A DNA stretch of 64,000 bases from assembly GCF_000316625.1 (NCBI RefSeq), contig NC_019676.1, forward strand, positions 2,264,501 to 2,328,500, read 5' to 3'. Below the pieces are notes generated by a model that worked only from the letters and a program-made list of their open reading frames with translations, had not been told where the DNA came from and ran no database searches. Source of the stretch: Nostoc sp. PCC 7107. GTDB taxonomy: Bacteria; Cyanobacteriota; Cyanobacteriia; Cyanobacteriales; Nostocaceae. Shown piece by piece: positions 50,295 through 59,911 of this stretch (positions are counted from its first letter, which is position 1; each line of letters begins with the position of its first letter). The translations under genes were made by a program, and so were the position numbers.

Positions 50295-53200
50295 TCAAGC
50301 AGATGTATTCGAGGATGATAACTTAATTCCCAAAACTTGGGTATAAGCGCCTCGTGCTTGAGTAACGCCAATGGTGCGTTCGGCTGATTCTATCATCGGA
50401 CGACGCAAACTCACAACTATAAACTGTGCTAGTTGTGCCTGTTGTTTGATCATTCTAGCCAATCGTTCTACGTTTGACCCGTCTAAGAACATATCTACTT
50501 CGTCAAAGGCGTAAAAAGGTGATGGACGGTAGCGTTGTAGGGCGAAAATAAAGCTTAAGGCAGTGAGAGATTTTTCTCCCCCAGACATGGAAGCGAGTCT
50601 TTGTACAGGTTTACCTTTGGGGTGAGCAACTAAATTTAAGCCGCTACTAAAGGGATCTTCCGGATCATCAAGTTGTAGATAACCGTCACCTTCTGAGAGG
50701 GTGGCGAAAATTGATTGGAAGTTTTCGTTGACAGCATCAAAGGCTTCTTTAAAAGCGTGCTGCCGCAATGTGGTAAAGTTTTCAATTCGTAATAGTAATT
50801 CTGTGCGTTCGGCTTCTAATGTCTGCAACTTATCTGTGAGTTCTTGCAGACGGTTTTGGGTGCGTTCGTATTCTTCCAACGCCAGCATATTCACCGGTTC
50901 CATTGCTTGCAAGCGTTTAGCAAGCGATCGCAATTCTTTCTGCAATTCTTCTAAATCTACCTGTTCTGGCACTTCCGGTAAAGGGCTAGGCAATTCTGGA
51001 AGTAGTTCTCGCAATTGATTTTGCAACGCTTCTAGTTCTTCCCGCCGCTTCAACTGGGTTTCTTGGAGTTTTTCCAGTTCCCATTCTAATTGTTGCTGAC
51101 GGAGTAAATGCGATCGCACTTCTTGTTCTATCGCGTCACGTTTTTGCTTTTCTTCGCCTAAATTCTTTTCCATCTCGCTGAATTTGGCGCGAGTTTCGGT
51201 GATTTGAGTGCTGAGTGCTGAGTGCTGAGTGCTGAGTGTTTGGAGTTTATGACGATAACTTTCTTGTTCTTGATGATATTGGGTAATGCGTTGTTCCGCT
51301 TCTTGGATGCGCTCTTGTAAACGCTGCTGCTGATTTTCGAGATTTTTTAATCTTTGTTCGGCTTCCCGGAGGTTGCTTTCCCGTTGTTGTAATTGTTGTT
51401 CTTGCGTTTTAATTACTGCTTGGATTTGTTGCCATTCACTAGGCGTTTGAGAAGCTTCTAACTCTGCTAAAGTGTGACGCAGTTGTTGTAATTGCGCTTC
51501 TTGTCCTGGTAAATCTTTGTCTAAAATTTCTAGGCGAGATTGGGCGGTGGAGAATTTTTCTGTGTTTTGGGCAAGTTGCGATCGCGTGCCTTCTAATTGC
51601 ATCGTCAAAGCTTTAATATCTTTTTGCAACTGTTCTAATTGCAATTGCTGTTCGCGCCGTGTTTGACGCGCTTCGGTGAGTTCTTGGCTGAGTTGTTTGG
51701 TTTTGCTGGATAAAGAAGCGATCGCATCAATACAACGATCTAAAATTCTATCTATATCTGTCAAGCGACTTTTCAACGCAATGGCTTCATCTGATTCCGC
51801 CGCTTCCCCCGTACCAAACCGCAACGATGAACGCTGATTGACGCTTCCCCCAGTCATTGCACCACTGGTTTCCAGCAATTCTCCATCTAGGGTAACGATG
51901 CGATATAAACCGAGATTTTTCCGCGCCTGTTCTAAGCTGGCGAATACGACAGTGTTACCAAAAACATAGTTAAATACATCTTTATAACGGCGATCGCATT
52001 CAACTAAGTTCACAGCATAACTAACAAAGCCGTTAGCTAACCGCAGCGTTGCATCCTGAGTAATTCTGGGAGCTTGTATTTTATTTAAAGGTAAGAATGT
52101 TGCTCTTCCGGCGCGTTTTTGCTTCAGCAATTCAATTCCGGCGGAGGCGATACCGTCATCATCTACCACAATATGTCCCAACCGCGCACCCGCCGCAATT
52201 TCCAACGCCAACTGATAACGAGGTTCCACCCGTCCCAAATGTACCACCAAACCACAAACCCCAGGCATTCCCGATTGGATAATCACCTTACTCGCTTGCG
52301 TTCCTTGGACTTCTTGCTGTGCTTGGGTTTGCGCCTCAATTTTATCTAACTGGCGTTGTTTTTCTCGTTGCTCATTAGAAAGCCGCTTTTGAGTATCTTG
52401 CTGGATTTGTAATTCCTGTTCTGTGGCGGCGAGATTTTGCGCTAAGTTTTGGATAGGTTCACTAGAAGCGTTAAATTCTGCCTCAACTCGCACACACTCA
52501 GCTTGTTTTTCTGCTAACTGCGGTTCTAAAGTGGCAATTAACTGAGTTTGTTCGTGAATTAATTCTTGTAGCTGACTATTGCGTTCTTTTAACTGTGCTT
52601 GCTCGGTGCGTTGCGGTTCCAGAGTTTGCAACACAGTTTCGATTTGGCGGTTCAGTGCAGTTTGTTGCTGTACCCAAGCTTCCGATGCAGAGGCGATTTC
52701 CGCGGCGGCTTCACGGGATTTTTGCAGTGCTTGTTGTGTCTCATCCCGTTGCTGTTGACAATAAACAATTGATTGGCGTTCGACATTTTGGGTTTCGGCA
52801 ATTTCTCCCAAAGCTTGCTGCTGCTGTTGAATGTCTTGCTGAGTTTGTGCTAACCGCTTGATTGTTTCTTGGGAAGTTGTTTCTAACTCTGTTTGCTGAC
52901 GTTGGAGTTGTTTACGTTCCGCTTCTTGGGTAGCAAGACTAGACTGTACAGCTAATAATTCCTCTTCACCCAAAGCTTTCACATGAGCATTGAGTTGTTC
53001 TAATTCCGCCGTTTTTTGGGTAATCCCGACATTCAGCGTTTCTAATTGTAGAGTTAAATCATGGTGAGAGCGATCGCCATTTTGAATTTCCGTCGCTAAC
53101 TTTTCTTGCTGTGCTTGCAGCGAACGCCACGATAAAACTGCTTCCCAAGATTGCTTGTGCAGATATTCCGTCCGTAGCTTTTGATATTTTTCCGCTTTCG

Positions 53201-53966
53201 CCCTATCTTGAGAAAGGCGATCGCGTTGTGCAGTTAACTCCGTCTCAATAATCCGACAACTATCTTCCTTCTCCTTCACCTCATCTAACGTACCCTTAGC
53301 TTGGTGAATCTTGCGATCGAACGCCGCCACCCCCGCCAACTCATCAATAATCTCTCGCCTCTCCTTAGCATTCATCGAGATAATGCTAGTAACGTCCCCC
53401 TGCAACACCACGTTATAGCCTTCAGGATAAATCCGCAGACTCTCCAACTCCTCATGCAACTCCGTCAGCGTACAAGCAACACCATTGATATAGTAATTTG
53501 ACGTGTAAGTTCCTTGATGAGTCACCCGCAACCGTCTAGTTACACTCCATTCACTATTGAGTGCTGTTAGCGGTAGCGGGGCTTTTAGCCCGTGCTGAGT
53601 GCTGAGTGCTGAGTCTGTATTCTCGTTTTCTTCCTCCAATTCCTCCTCGCCTTCCTCACTTTGAGCCTTTGCGCCTTTGCGTGAGACAATTTCTTCCCCA
53701 GACAAATCAAACGTCACCGTAACGCTGGCTTCCACAGATGCGCGTCCCTTAGCCGTTTGAGTGTTATTTACCAAATCCGGCAAGCGATCAGCTCGCATTC
53801 CCTTAGAACTGGCGAGTCCCAAACAAAACAACAGCGCATCCAAAATATTCGACTTACCAGAACCATTTGGCCCAGATATGACAGTAAACCCCGGCAGTAA
53901 AGGGACTGAGGTAGTACCGCCGAAGGATTTGAAGTTGGTAAGTTCCACGCGCTTGACGTATACCAT
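50295..53966 (-). CDS. smc: Chromosome segregation protein SMC
   Basis: This 1223-residue ATPase of the bacterial condensin complex starts MVYVKRVELTNFKSFGGTT and has Walker A GPNGSGKSN (about 32-40). Long coiled coils (about 240-560 and 730-1040) flank a hinge (about 565-680, GMPGVCGLVVHLGRVE..). The C-terminal signature motif LASMSGGEKSLTALSFIFALQR and Walker B FYAFDEVDMFLD complete the ATPase head. Two stretches look like inserted repeats: about residues 100-136 in the head and 908-921 in the coil. The scpA/scpB partners are not in the window. The 59-bp spacing to the next gene suggests co-transcription. Confidence 0.95.
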   Translation of the reverse strand: MVYVKRVELTNFKSFGGTTSVPLLPGFTVISGPNGSGKSNILDALLFCLGLASSKGMRADRLPDLVNNTQTAKGRASVEASVTVTFDLSGEEIVSRKGAKAQSEEGEEELEEENENTDSALSTQHGLKAPLPLTALNSEWSVTRRLRVTHQGTYTSNYYINGVACTLTELHEELESLRIYPEGYNVVLQGDVTSIISMNAKERREIIDELAGVAAFDRKIHQAKGTLDEVKEKEDSCRIIETELTAQRDRLSQDRAKAEKYQKLRTEYLHKQSWEAVLSWRSLQAQQEKLATEIQNGDRSHHDLTLQLETLNVGITQKTAELEQLNAHVKALGEEELLAVQSSLATQEAERKQLQRQQTELETTSQETIKRLAQTQQDIQQQQQALGEIAETQNVERQSIVYCQQQRDETQQALQKSREAAAEIASASEAWVQQQTALNRQIETVLQTLEPQRTEQAQLKERNSQLQELIHEQTQLIATLEPQLAEKQAECVRVEAEFNASSEPIQNLAQNLAATEQELQIQQDTQKRLSNEQREKQRQLDKIEAQTQAQQEVQGTQASKVIIQSGMPGVCGLVVHLGRVEPRYQLALEIAAGARLGHIVVDDDGIASAGIELLKQKRAGRATFLPLNKIQAPRITQDATLRLANGFVSYAVNLVECDRRYKDVFNYVFGNTVVFASLEQARKNLGLYRIVTLDGELLETSGAMTGGSVNQRSSLRFGTGEAAESDEAIALKSRLTDIDRILDRCIDAIASLSSKTKQLSQELTEARQTRREQQLQLEQLQKDIKALTMQLEGTRSQLAQNTEKFSTAQSRLEILDKDLPGQEAQLQQLRHTLAELEASQTPSEWQQIQAVIKTQEQQLQQRESNLREAEQRLKNLENQQQRLQERIQEAEQRITQYHQEQESYRHKLQTLSTQHSALSTQITETRAKFSEMEKNLGEEKQKRDAIEQEVRSHLLRQQQLEWELEKLQETQLKRREELEALQNQLRELLPELPSPLPEVPEQVDLEELQKELRSLAKRLQAMEPVNMLALEEYERTQNRLQELTDKLQTLEAERTELLLRIENFTTLRQHAFKEAFDAVNENFQSIFATLSEGDGYLQLDDPEDPFSSGLNLVAHPKGKPVQRLASMSGGEKSLTALSFIFALQRYRPSPFYAFDEVDMFLDGSNVERLARMIKQQAQLAQFIVVSLRRPMIESAERTIGVTQARGAYTQVLGIKLSSSNTSA
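51206..51240. repeat. Tandem heptamer array inside smc
   Basis: The unit TGCTGAG is repeated five times (51209-51238 approximately, with a diverged edge). On the coding strand it is read as LSTQHSALSTQ. Three heptamers equal seven codons, so the array keeps an open frame of a 7-residue periodicity in the coiled-coil part of SMC. Confidence 0.75.
53561..53620. repeat. 39-bp repeat plus heptamer array inserted in smc head region
   Basis: GTGCTGTTAGCGGTAGCGGG (53561-53580) opens a 39-bp unit ending at 53599 that is also found in lysC (58329-58367) and at 45336-45374. A short TGCTGAG heptamer array follows (53592-53613). On the coding strand the unit reads TQHGLKAPLPLTAL. It creates extra codons between the family parts 'VTFDLS' and 'SEWSVTRRLRV'. 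Confidence 0.8.
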
Positions 53967-54149
53967 AGTAGGCGCTGGTTCACTGGGCTAATGAAGAACA
54001 AGTGTATCAATTAATGAAAATTTCGCAATAGGTTGTATGAATAAATTATCGAACCACAGAGGCACAGAGAGCGCAGAGGAGGAGAGGCATTACTAAAATA
54101 TCAAAGGTAATTTTAACTAACTTTAGGAAAAATAGTATTATTGTCAGAA

Positions 54150-54977
54150 TTATAATTGTTGAGTTTTGTTATCGATAAATGTTTCTAACTCTTGCATAGT
54201 ATATGCAGAAAGATTATTAGTAACCATATAACGAGAGAATTGTAGCGATACTCTAAAAAATGTCAAACATGGTTCTAACTTTTTCAAATCTTTTCTCTGT
54301 TTTTTATAATCTGATTTAGACATATTTTCTTGTAGTTTACGATGATTTAATGCTAATAGTTGATATTCATACTCTGCTTCTGCTTTTATAAGTGGATGTG
54401 AGTCATTCCGCAATTTCTCAGAAAAATTGTATTTCATTGAAAAAGTTCCATCCTCTTCACTTGGTGAGTGGTAGATAAATTCTCCTAGTAAGTTGATAAC
54501 AGCCCAGCGAGTTGTGTAATATTGGCTGTTCACCATACTTTCAAGTAAATCCCACGAATTTTCCACACCCAGCCAGAATAATTCACCTAGTAGTCTCGGT
54601 AATAAAAGTGGGTCACTTTCACGATATTTATAGAAACCTTGCAGCAAAACAGGCACACTATCATAGCTGCATATTTTTCCTAGTGTATAAATTACTTGTT
54701 TGCGGATGAAGTGGTTTTCTGCAAATATAAGACGTTCTAACTCAGGAATAATCACAGGTTCTAATTGGGTTTCCCAAGATATTTTGCAAGTCTCATTACG
54801 AGAACAGCTTAAGACAAAATCTGTAATGAATAGTCCAGCAGAACCAACAATATCTGGATCAGGATTTTGCAGCATTTTAATTAAAGTCTCAACTGCGCCA
54901 GGAGTTATTACCACCTCAGCCATATAGTCTGAGTCTCCTAAGTGAGAGAGATAGTTAATAATTTTAGTTTCTAGCAT
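54150..54977 (-). CDS. HEAT/ARM-like helical repeat protein, uncharacterised
   Basis: This 275-residue protein has helical repeats in residues 25-195 (TLIKMLQNPDPDIVGSAGLFITDFV, ELERLIFAENHFIRKQVIYTLGKICSYDSVPVLLQGF), compatible with HEAT-like alpha solenoids. The C-terminal third is charged (HRKLQENMSKSDYKKQRKDLKKLEPC). No catalytic motif, signal or membrane segment is seen. HEAT-like proteins often bind other proteins. The name and partner are unknown. Confidence 0.6.
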   Translation of the reverse strand: MLETKIINYLSHLGDSDYMAEVVITPGAVETLIKMLQNPDPDIVGSAGLFITDFVLSCSRNETCKISWETQLEPVIIPELERLIFAENHFIRKQVIYTLGKICSYDSVPVLLQGFYKYRESDPLLLPRLLGELFWLGVENSWDLLESMVNSQYYTTRWAVINLLGEFIYHSPSEEDGTFSMKYNFSEKLRNDSHPLIKAEAEYEYQLLALNHRKLQENMSKSDYKKQRKDLKKLEPCLTFFRVSLQFSRYMVTNNLSAYTMQELETFIDNKTQQL

Positions 54978-55010
54978 TTTTAATGAGAAGATTCTTTCAA
55001 GTCAAAATAA

Positions 55011-56504
55011 CTATTTCTGCAAGGCTTTGATTTCTTGGGTTATCTTGTTATAACCTGATTTATCTCCCTGTTCTTGAAATAATTGTTCAGCTTTTTTAAA
55101 ATCTATTAGTGCTGCTTTTTGCTTACCTAGTTGGGCGTTGACTAATCCCCGATGATAATAAGCTAAACCATAGCTAGGATTAAGTGCGATCGCTTGGTTG
55201 AAATCTCTCATCGCCGCTTGATAATCTTTAACTTTTACCCGCGCCAAACCCCTTCCATAATAAGCGTAGGGGTTTTGAGAGTTAAGTTTAATCGCTTTTG
55301 TGTAGTCTGCGATCGCTTCTTTATATTTACCCAACCCAAAATGAGCAAATCCTCGGTCATGATAAGCATTAGCATCTTGAGGATTCAATGCAATTGCTTT
55401 GCTAGAATCTGCTTGGGCCTTTTCGTAGTCTCCCAAGCGATAAAAAGCATCACCTCGATGGTTATAAGCCACATAATTCTGCGGATTTATTTTAATAGTT
55501 TGCGTAAAATTATCTACAGATTCTTGATAGTTTCCTTGTTGATATTCACTGATACCTTCTTGATAAAGTATTTGCTCATTATTTATATGTCTCAACCATT
55601 GACCAAAGTGTCCTATAATCAGAGCTACTAATAAACTAGTAATTCCTATAAATATCAGCCTGAATCTGGGAAATTGGAGTTTTTGGGGTTGGTATTGGTA
55701 ATTCTTTAATTGCTGGAGGTCATTGATAATTTCAGTTACAGACTGGTAACGTTTACGGTAGTCAAAGCGTATCATTTGATTAATAATTTTTGTCAACTCC
55801 TGGCTAACTTTAATTGTTCTATCATGCCAGATAATTTCACCAGTAAGTAAGTTTTTTTGACTTTGTAATCTTGATATTTCATCTTCAGATAACCCCATAA
55901 TTGCTGCGATCGCAATTAGTCCTAAAGCATAAATATCACTATTGTATTGGGGTTGACCTTGCAATTGTTCTAGAGGTATATATTCTAAATTACCAACTAT
56001 AGTTGTCACCATTTCTTGTACAGAACCAAAATCAACTAATACCAGTCGATTATCTGAATATCTGCGAATAATGCTTGCTGGGTGAATATCTTGGTGAATG
56101 ACATTGCGATGATGTATAAAAAATAAAATATCTAATATTTCTAATAATAAGTTAATTACTTGGTCTTCCCTTAAAGGGAATCCGACTAAAATTTCTTCAG
56201 CTAATTCATGACCATCAATTAATTCTTGAACTAGATAAAATTCTTCATCTGCTTCAAAATAAGCAACTATTTTTTGAATTCTATCGTTTTCTCGTCCAAG
56301 TTGTTGCAAAACCTTAGCTTCCTTAAAAAAGCTATGTCGCAGCCAATCTAAATTTTGAGGATTGCTAGTTTCTGGACTTAGCTGCTTAATTATAAATTGC
56401 TGCTGAGGAATTGTAATATCTTCAACTATATAAGTTTTTACGGACTCTTCCGTATATAATAATTTTAGAATGCGGTAATGTGTAACCAAAATTTGATCAT
56501 CCAT
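55011..56504 (-). CDS. Serine/threonine protein kinase with TPR domain
   Basis: A 497-residue membrane-anchored kinase. The kinase domain (about 8-265) holds the ATP lysine K40 (FIIKQL), HQDIHPASII (D139), VDFGS (DFG, D158) and a cyanobacterial-type 'EYIPLEQLQGQPQYNSDIYALGL' APE region. A Gly-rich loop is poorly conserved (YRILKLLYTEES). A transmembrane helix (about 283-300) separates it from five TPR units (about 315-480: YHRGLVNAQLGKQKAALIDFKKAEQLF). The TPR part is probably on the other side of the membrane. Substrates are unknown. Confidence 0.92.
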   Translation of the reverse strand: MDDQILVTHYRILKLLYTEESVKTYIVEDITIPQQQFIIKQLSPETSNPQNLDWLRHSFFKEAKVLQQLGRENDRIQKIVAYFEADEEFYLVQELIDGHELAEEILVGFPLREDQVINLLLEILDILFFIHHRNVIHQDIHPASIIRRYSDNRLVLVDFGSVQEMVTTIVGNLEYIPLEQLQGQPQYNSDIYALGLIAIAAIMGLSEDEISRLQSQKNLLTGEIIWHDRTIKVSQELTKIINQMIRFDYRKRYQSVTEIINDLQQLKNYQYQPQKLQFPRFRLIFIGITSLLVALIIGHFGQWLRHINNEQILYQEGISEYQQGNYQESVDNFTQTIKINPQNYVAYNHRGDAFYRLGDYEKAQADSSKAIALNPQDANAYHDRGFAHFGLGKYKEAIADYTKAIKLNSQNPYAYYGRGLARVKVKDYQAAMRDFNQAIALNPSYGLAYYHRGLVNAQLGKQKAALIDFKKAEQLFQEQGDKSGYNKITQEIKALQK

Positions 56505-56897
56505 ATAGATAAGCTTTTATACGAAGTTATCTGATTATATATTAGTATTCTTACTACTATAATTTTTGTGGGGATCAACCTTAGTTACAAAAAATATACA
56601 AAGACTAAGGAAATTGTAATTCATCTGATTAATTTTCATAAATGGCACAAAGAATCAGAAACAAACCGGGAAACAATTCTGTAGGAAAATGCTATTTTCA
56701 CTGGATATTACTCTGCTATAGTTGACTTTTCATACAACAAGTGCTTAATTTCCATCTCTTGGTTATGAGGTGGAGTGTTGCTGAGTAATTACTCAATAAT
56801 TTACTAATCTAACTTATTGCCGTGGGATCACTCATGACATACTATTGCTCAGTACGGTAAAAGAGTTGTAATCGAATTGCTATAAACGCTCAAAAGC
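56505..56897. other. Intergenic region with a palindrome
   Basis: No gene is supported in this 393-bp divergent gap. The perfect 14-bp palindrome TGAGTAATTACTCA (56782-56795) lies about 100 bp upstream of the next gene and could be a regulator site. The kinase promoter should lie near 56520. Confidence 0.4.
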
Positions 56898-57758
56898 TTG
56901 AAAATCAACTTATTTAAACGCAACAAAAATCAAGTAAGTGCGACCAAGCGTCAATTGATCGAGGCGCTGTGTCGGCGTGATACTGCGGCTATTCAGAACT
57001 TGATGATGCGATCGCAAAATACTATCGGCGAAGAAAAATTAACTGAGATAGTCAACGAAGTATTGTGTGAATGCGATGCTGACAGCCACAATTGGTTTTT
57101 TGCCAGTTTTGTAGGGCAATTTAGATATCAACAGATGCAGCAAGCCGCCCAAAATAATGTCTTTCATATATTAGTGAATGCAGGTTTAGAACCAGGAAAA
57201 GACTTTAGTTTTGGGCTAGATGGTGAGATGATTGTTAGCGATCGCGCCAAGCAAATCTTACTTAATCATCTGCCCCAAGAGGAACGGAGATTTTTTGAGG
57301 CTCAATTGCAAGTTTCCCAGGTTGCAGACCCTATTTTGGCAATTGAAAAGCAGTTGGGTTGCCCATTTTATACAAATTTAACGGAAATAGCGGCTCATCA
57401 GGTGCAGGAACTGAATAATCCGCAAGCTGCCGCTTATTTAGGCGTATTACTAGCTGGTTTAGTCAAAAGGCATCCAGCCCTCCAAGATGTGGACTTTCCG
57501 ACAAAATTTATTGTTAATACGCTGCAAGGTTTATCACAACAGCGAGTCACAGAAATATTAAATGATCCAGAAACAGATCCTCAATTTGATGAAGTAATTA
57601 TATTTCAGGATTTATTAGCCGCAATGGCAGAACCGGAAATGAGTGACGCAGAGGATTGTAACAGCCTAGAACAACTCAAAAAGCTAGATACCGTTTGGTG
57701 TGGTGAATATCGGCTGGCAGAAATCGTCGCCAGCCTAGAAGAATTATCTCAGGAGTAA
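56898..57758 (+). CDS. Conserved protein of unknown function, 286 residues
   Basis: The frame starts at a TTG (56898) giving MKINLFKRNKNQVSATKRQL; no better upstream start is seen. The product is soluble and mainly helical, without signal or membrane segments. Segments such as LIEALCRRDTAAIQNLMMRSQN and LLAGLVKRHPALQDVDFPTKFIVNTLQGL are recognisable as helices but not as a named domain. The gene is monocistronic. It may be a Nostocales-specific protein. Confidence 0.5.
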   Translation: MKINLFKRNKNQVSATKRQLIEALCRRDTAAIQNLMMRSQNTIGEEKLTEIVNEVLCECDADSHNWFFASFVGQFRYQQMQQAAQNNVFHILVNAGLEPGKDFSFGLDGEMIVSDRAKQILLNHLPQEERRFFEAQLQVSQVADPILAIEKQLGCPFYTNLTEIAAHQVQELNNPQAAAYLGVLLAGLVKRHPALQDVDFPTKFIVNTLQGLSQQRVTEILNDPETDPQFDEVIIFQDLLAAMAEPEMSDAEDCNSLEQLKKLDTVWCGEYRLAEIVASLEELSQE

Positions 57759-57804
57759 GAAACCCCCTCAGATGAAATTGCGTCAACCTGGATGTTGATT
57801 TAGT

Positions 57805-59670
57805 TTATGCTGGCACTACAAATTTTTCGCTACCAGCGAGATCAAAGGCTGCATGAATTACTTGTAAAGCTTTCACACCTTGTTCTTGAGCGACGACACA
57901 ACTAATTTTAATTTCTGAGGTAGCAATCATTTGAATATTGATTTGGTGTTGTGCCAACGCTTCAAACATTTTGGATGCAATACCTGGTTGTCCTACCATC
58001 CCTGCACCGACAATACTGACTTTAGCGATCGCACTATCTAATACAACTTCACCCCAGCCTAATTCGGCTGCGACTTGGGTAAGTAGTTTTTGGGCAGTTT
58101 CCCCATCTATGCGCGGAACTGTAAAAGCAATATCCCGTTTAGGAACACCATTAATTAATCGGCAGCGTTGAGATTGAATAATCATGTCAACACTGATGTT
58201 GTGCTGTGCCAATATACCAAATAATTTTGCCGCCATCCCGGCTTTATCTGGAACTTGACGAATCGCCAGACGTGCTTGGTTCATATCTAAGGCGACACCG
58301 CAAACCGGGCGGGAGTAGGGAGTAGGGAGTGCTGTTAGCGGTAGCGGGGCGTTCAGCCCGTGCTGAGTATTAAATATTTGTTCTGCTCCTCTGCTCCCCT
58401 GCTCCCCTGCGCCAATTTCAAAAGCGTTACTTAGTGCAGCCACGGCGCGATCGCAGTCTGTCGCATCAACTACACAGCTAACTTTGACTTCACTAGTAGA
58501 AATCATTTGAATATTCACACCTGCTTCGGCGAGAGTAGCAAACATTTTCGCCGCCACCCCCGGACGACCAATCATCCCTGCACCAGAAATACTGACTTTA
58601 GCAATGTCCTGTTCAATCATCACTTCCGCTTCGTCTGATTTGGGGTTGGATGGGTTTCGGAGTGCAGGTGCGATCGCTGATGCTACTGCTTCTGCCCGTT
58701 TTAATATCGGTGTGGTGACGGTAAAGGCAATATCGTTGCTATTACCTTCGTGAATTGATTGAATAATTAAGTCTACATCGACGTTTTGGCGGGAAATTTC
58801 CCCAAATAACTTGGCTGCTACCCCTGGCTTATCAGGTACCCGCAATAAAGCTACTTTTGCTTGGTTGGTGTCAAATTCTACTGCATCTACAGGACGAGCT
58901 ATTTCTAAATTTACGAGCGATCGCTCTTGGGGTTTGCGGGATGTTACCCAAGTACCAGGGTCTTCTGTCCAGCTAGAACGCACTACCAAAGGTACACCAT
59001 AGTTGCGGGCAATTTCCACTGAACGGGGATGTAATACTTTTGCTCCCAAGCTTGCCAGTTCTAGCATTTCATTACAGGTAATCGCATCCATCAACTGGGC
59101 TTCAGGAACCAAGCGCGGATCTGTAGTTAAAATACCTGGCACATCTGTATAAATTTCACAAAAATCTGCTTGGATAGCTGCGGCTAAAGCGACCGCAGAA
59201 GTATCCGAACCACCACGTCCCAAGGTAGTAATTTCTAATTCTCCAGTGCTGGATATTCCCTGAAACCCAGCTACCACAACTACTTTGCCTTGATTAATAT
59301 GACGTAGCAATCGGTCAGTTTCTATATGCAGAATCCGGGCGCGGGTGTGTTCTGCTTCTGTAACAATTCCTACTTGTGCGCCAGTCATAGAGATAGCTGG
59401 CTGGCCAAGTTCTTGCAATGCCATACTCAAGAGAGCGATCGTTACCTGCTCTCCTGTAGAAAGCAGCATATCCATTTCCCGGCGGTTAGGATTTTGAGAA
59501 ATTTCGCTGGCTAGTTTCACAAGTCCATCTGTGGTTTTTCCCATTGCGGAAACCACCACAATCAAGGAGTTTCCTGCTTTAACTGTTTTATACACACGCT
59601 GTGCAACAGCTTGGATACGTTCGACTGAACCGACAGATGAACCACCGTATTTCTGAACTATAAGCGCCAT
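57805..59670 (-). CDS. lysC: Aspartate kinase with four ACT domains and a repeat-derived linker
   Basis: The 621-residue enzyme phosphorylates aspartate, opening the lysine/threonine/methionine pathway. The kinase domain includes MALIVQKYGGSSVGSVERI, VVSAMGKTTDGL and GRGGSDTSAVALAAA. Two ACT pairs follow (about 265-420 and about 455-615), as usual in cyanobacterial aspartokinases and likely to bind lysine and threonine for feedback inhibition. Between them about 40 residues (GEQGSRGAEQIFNTQHGL, then LPLTALPTPYSRPVCG) are encoded by three genomic repeats. They probably form a flexible linker. Later pathway genes are not in the window. Confidence 0.93.
   Translation of the reverse strand: MALIVQKYGGSSVGSVERIQAVAQRVYKTVKAGNSLIVVVSAMGKTTDGLVKLASEISQNPNRREMDMLLSTGEQVTIALLSMALQELGQPAISMTGAQVGIVTEAEHTRARILHIETDRLLRHINQGKVVVVAGFQGISSTGELEITTLGRGGSDTSAVALAAAIQADFCEIYTDVPGILTTDPRLVPEAQLMDAITCNEMLELASLGAKVLHPRSVEIARNYGVPLVVRSSWTEDPGTWVTSRKPQERSLVNLEIARPVDAVEFDTNQAKVALLRVPDKPGVAAKLFGEISRQNVDVDLIIQSIHEGNSNDIAFTVTTPILKRAEAVASAIAPALRNPSNPKSDEAEVMIEQDIAKVSISGAGMIGRPGVAAKMFATLAEAGVNIQMISTSEVKVSCVVDATDCDRAVAALSNAFEIGAGEQGSRGAEQIFNTQHGLNAPLPLTALPTPYSRPVCGVALDMNQARLAIRQVPDKAGMAAKLFGILAQHNISVDMIIQSQRCRLINGVPKRDIAFTVPRIDGETAQKLLTQVAAELGWGEVVLDSAIAKVSIVGAGMVGQPGIASKMFEALAQHQINIQMIATSEIKISCVVAQEQGVKALQVIHAAFDLAGSEKFVVPA
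58308..58415. repeat. Composite repeat block inserted in lysC
   Basis: Three repeat types lie side by side inside the coding sequence: heptamer GGGAGTA units (58311-58330), the 39-bp unit shared with smc (58329-58367), and CTGCTCC-type heptamers (58383-58411). All remain open in the lysC frame. On the coding strand the 39-bp unit gives TQHGLNAPLPLTAL, differing from the smc copy by one residue (N for K). Confidence 0.8.
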
Positions 59671-59852
59671 ATCTTTGTCTTGAATGAAGTTTGCCTACTT
59701 TCATCAAGGCTCCTACCGGGCTAGGAAGCTTTGAAGGCATTAGCAGTAGTTATTTAGTTTACTAACTTATCAGATTCAGTTGACACAAAAAATCGTCACT
59801 TGTGTTTTGTGATAAATTTTTCTGCATATTGCATCTAAAATATCACCAAAAT

Positions 59853-59895
59853 AAAAGGCAAAAGCCAAAAAAATTTCTTTTGACTTTTGCCTTTT
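59853..59895 (-). terminator. Terminator of the DedA gene
   Basis: AAAAGGCAAAAG (59853-59864) and CTTTTGCCTTTT (59884-59895) are complementary. On the minus strand the hairpin follows the DedA stop by 16 bp and ends in a T-rich stretch. Confidence 0.65.
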
Positions 59896-59911
59896 TACTT
59901 TTTACTTATAT

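Noticed and set aside
51206-51240. CRISPR-like array in smc
   Set aside because: Units are contiguous 7-bp tandem repeats without spacers, inside a coding sequence. No cas genes are in the window.
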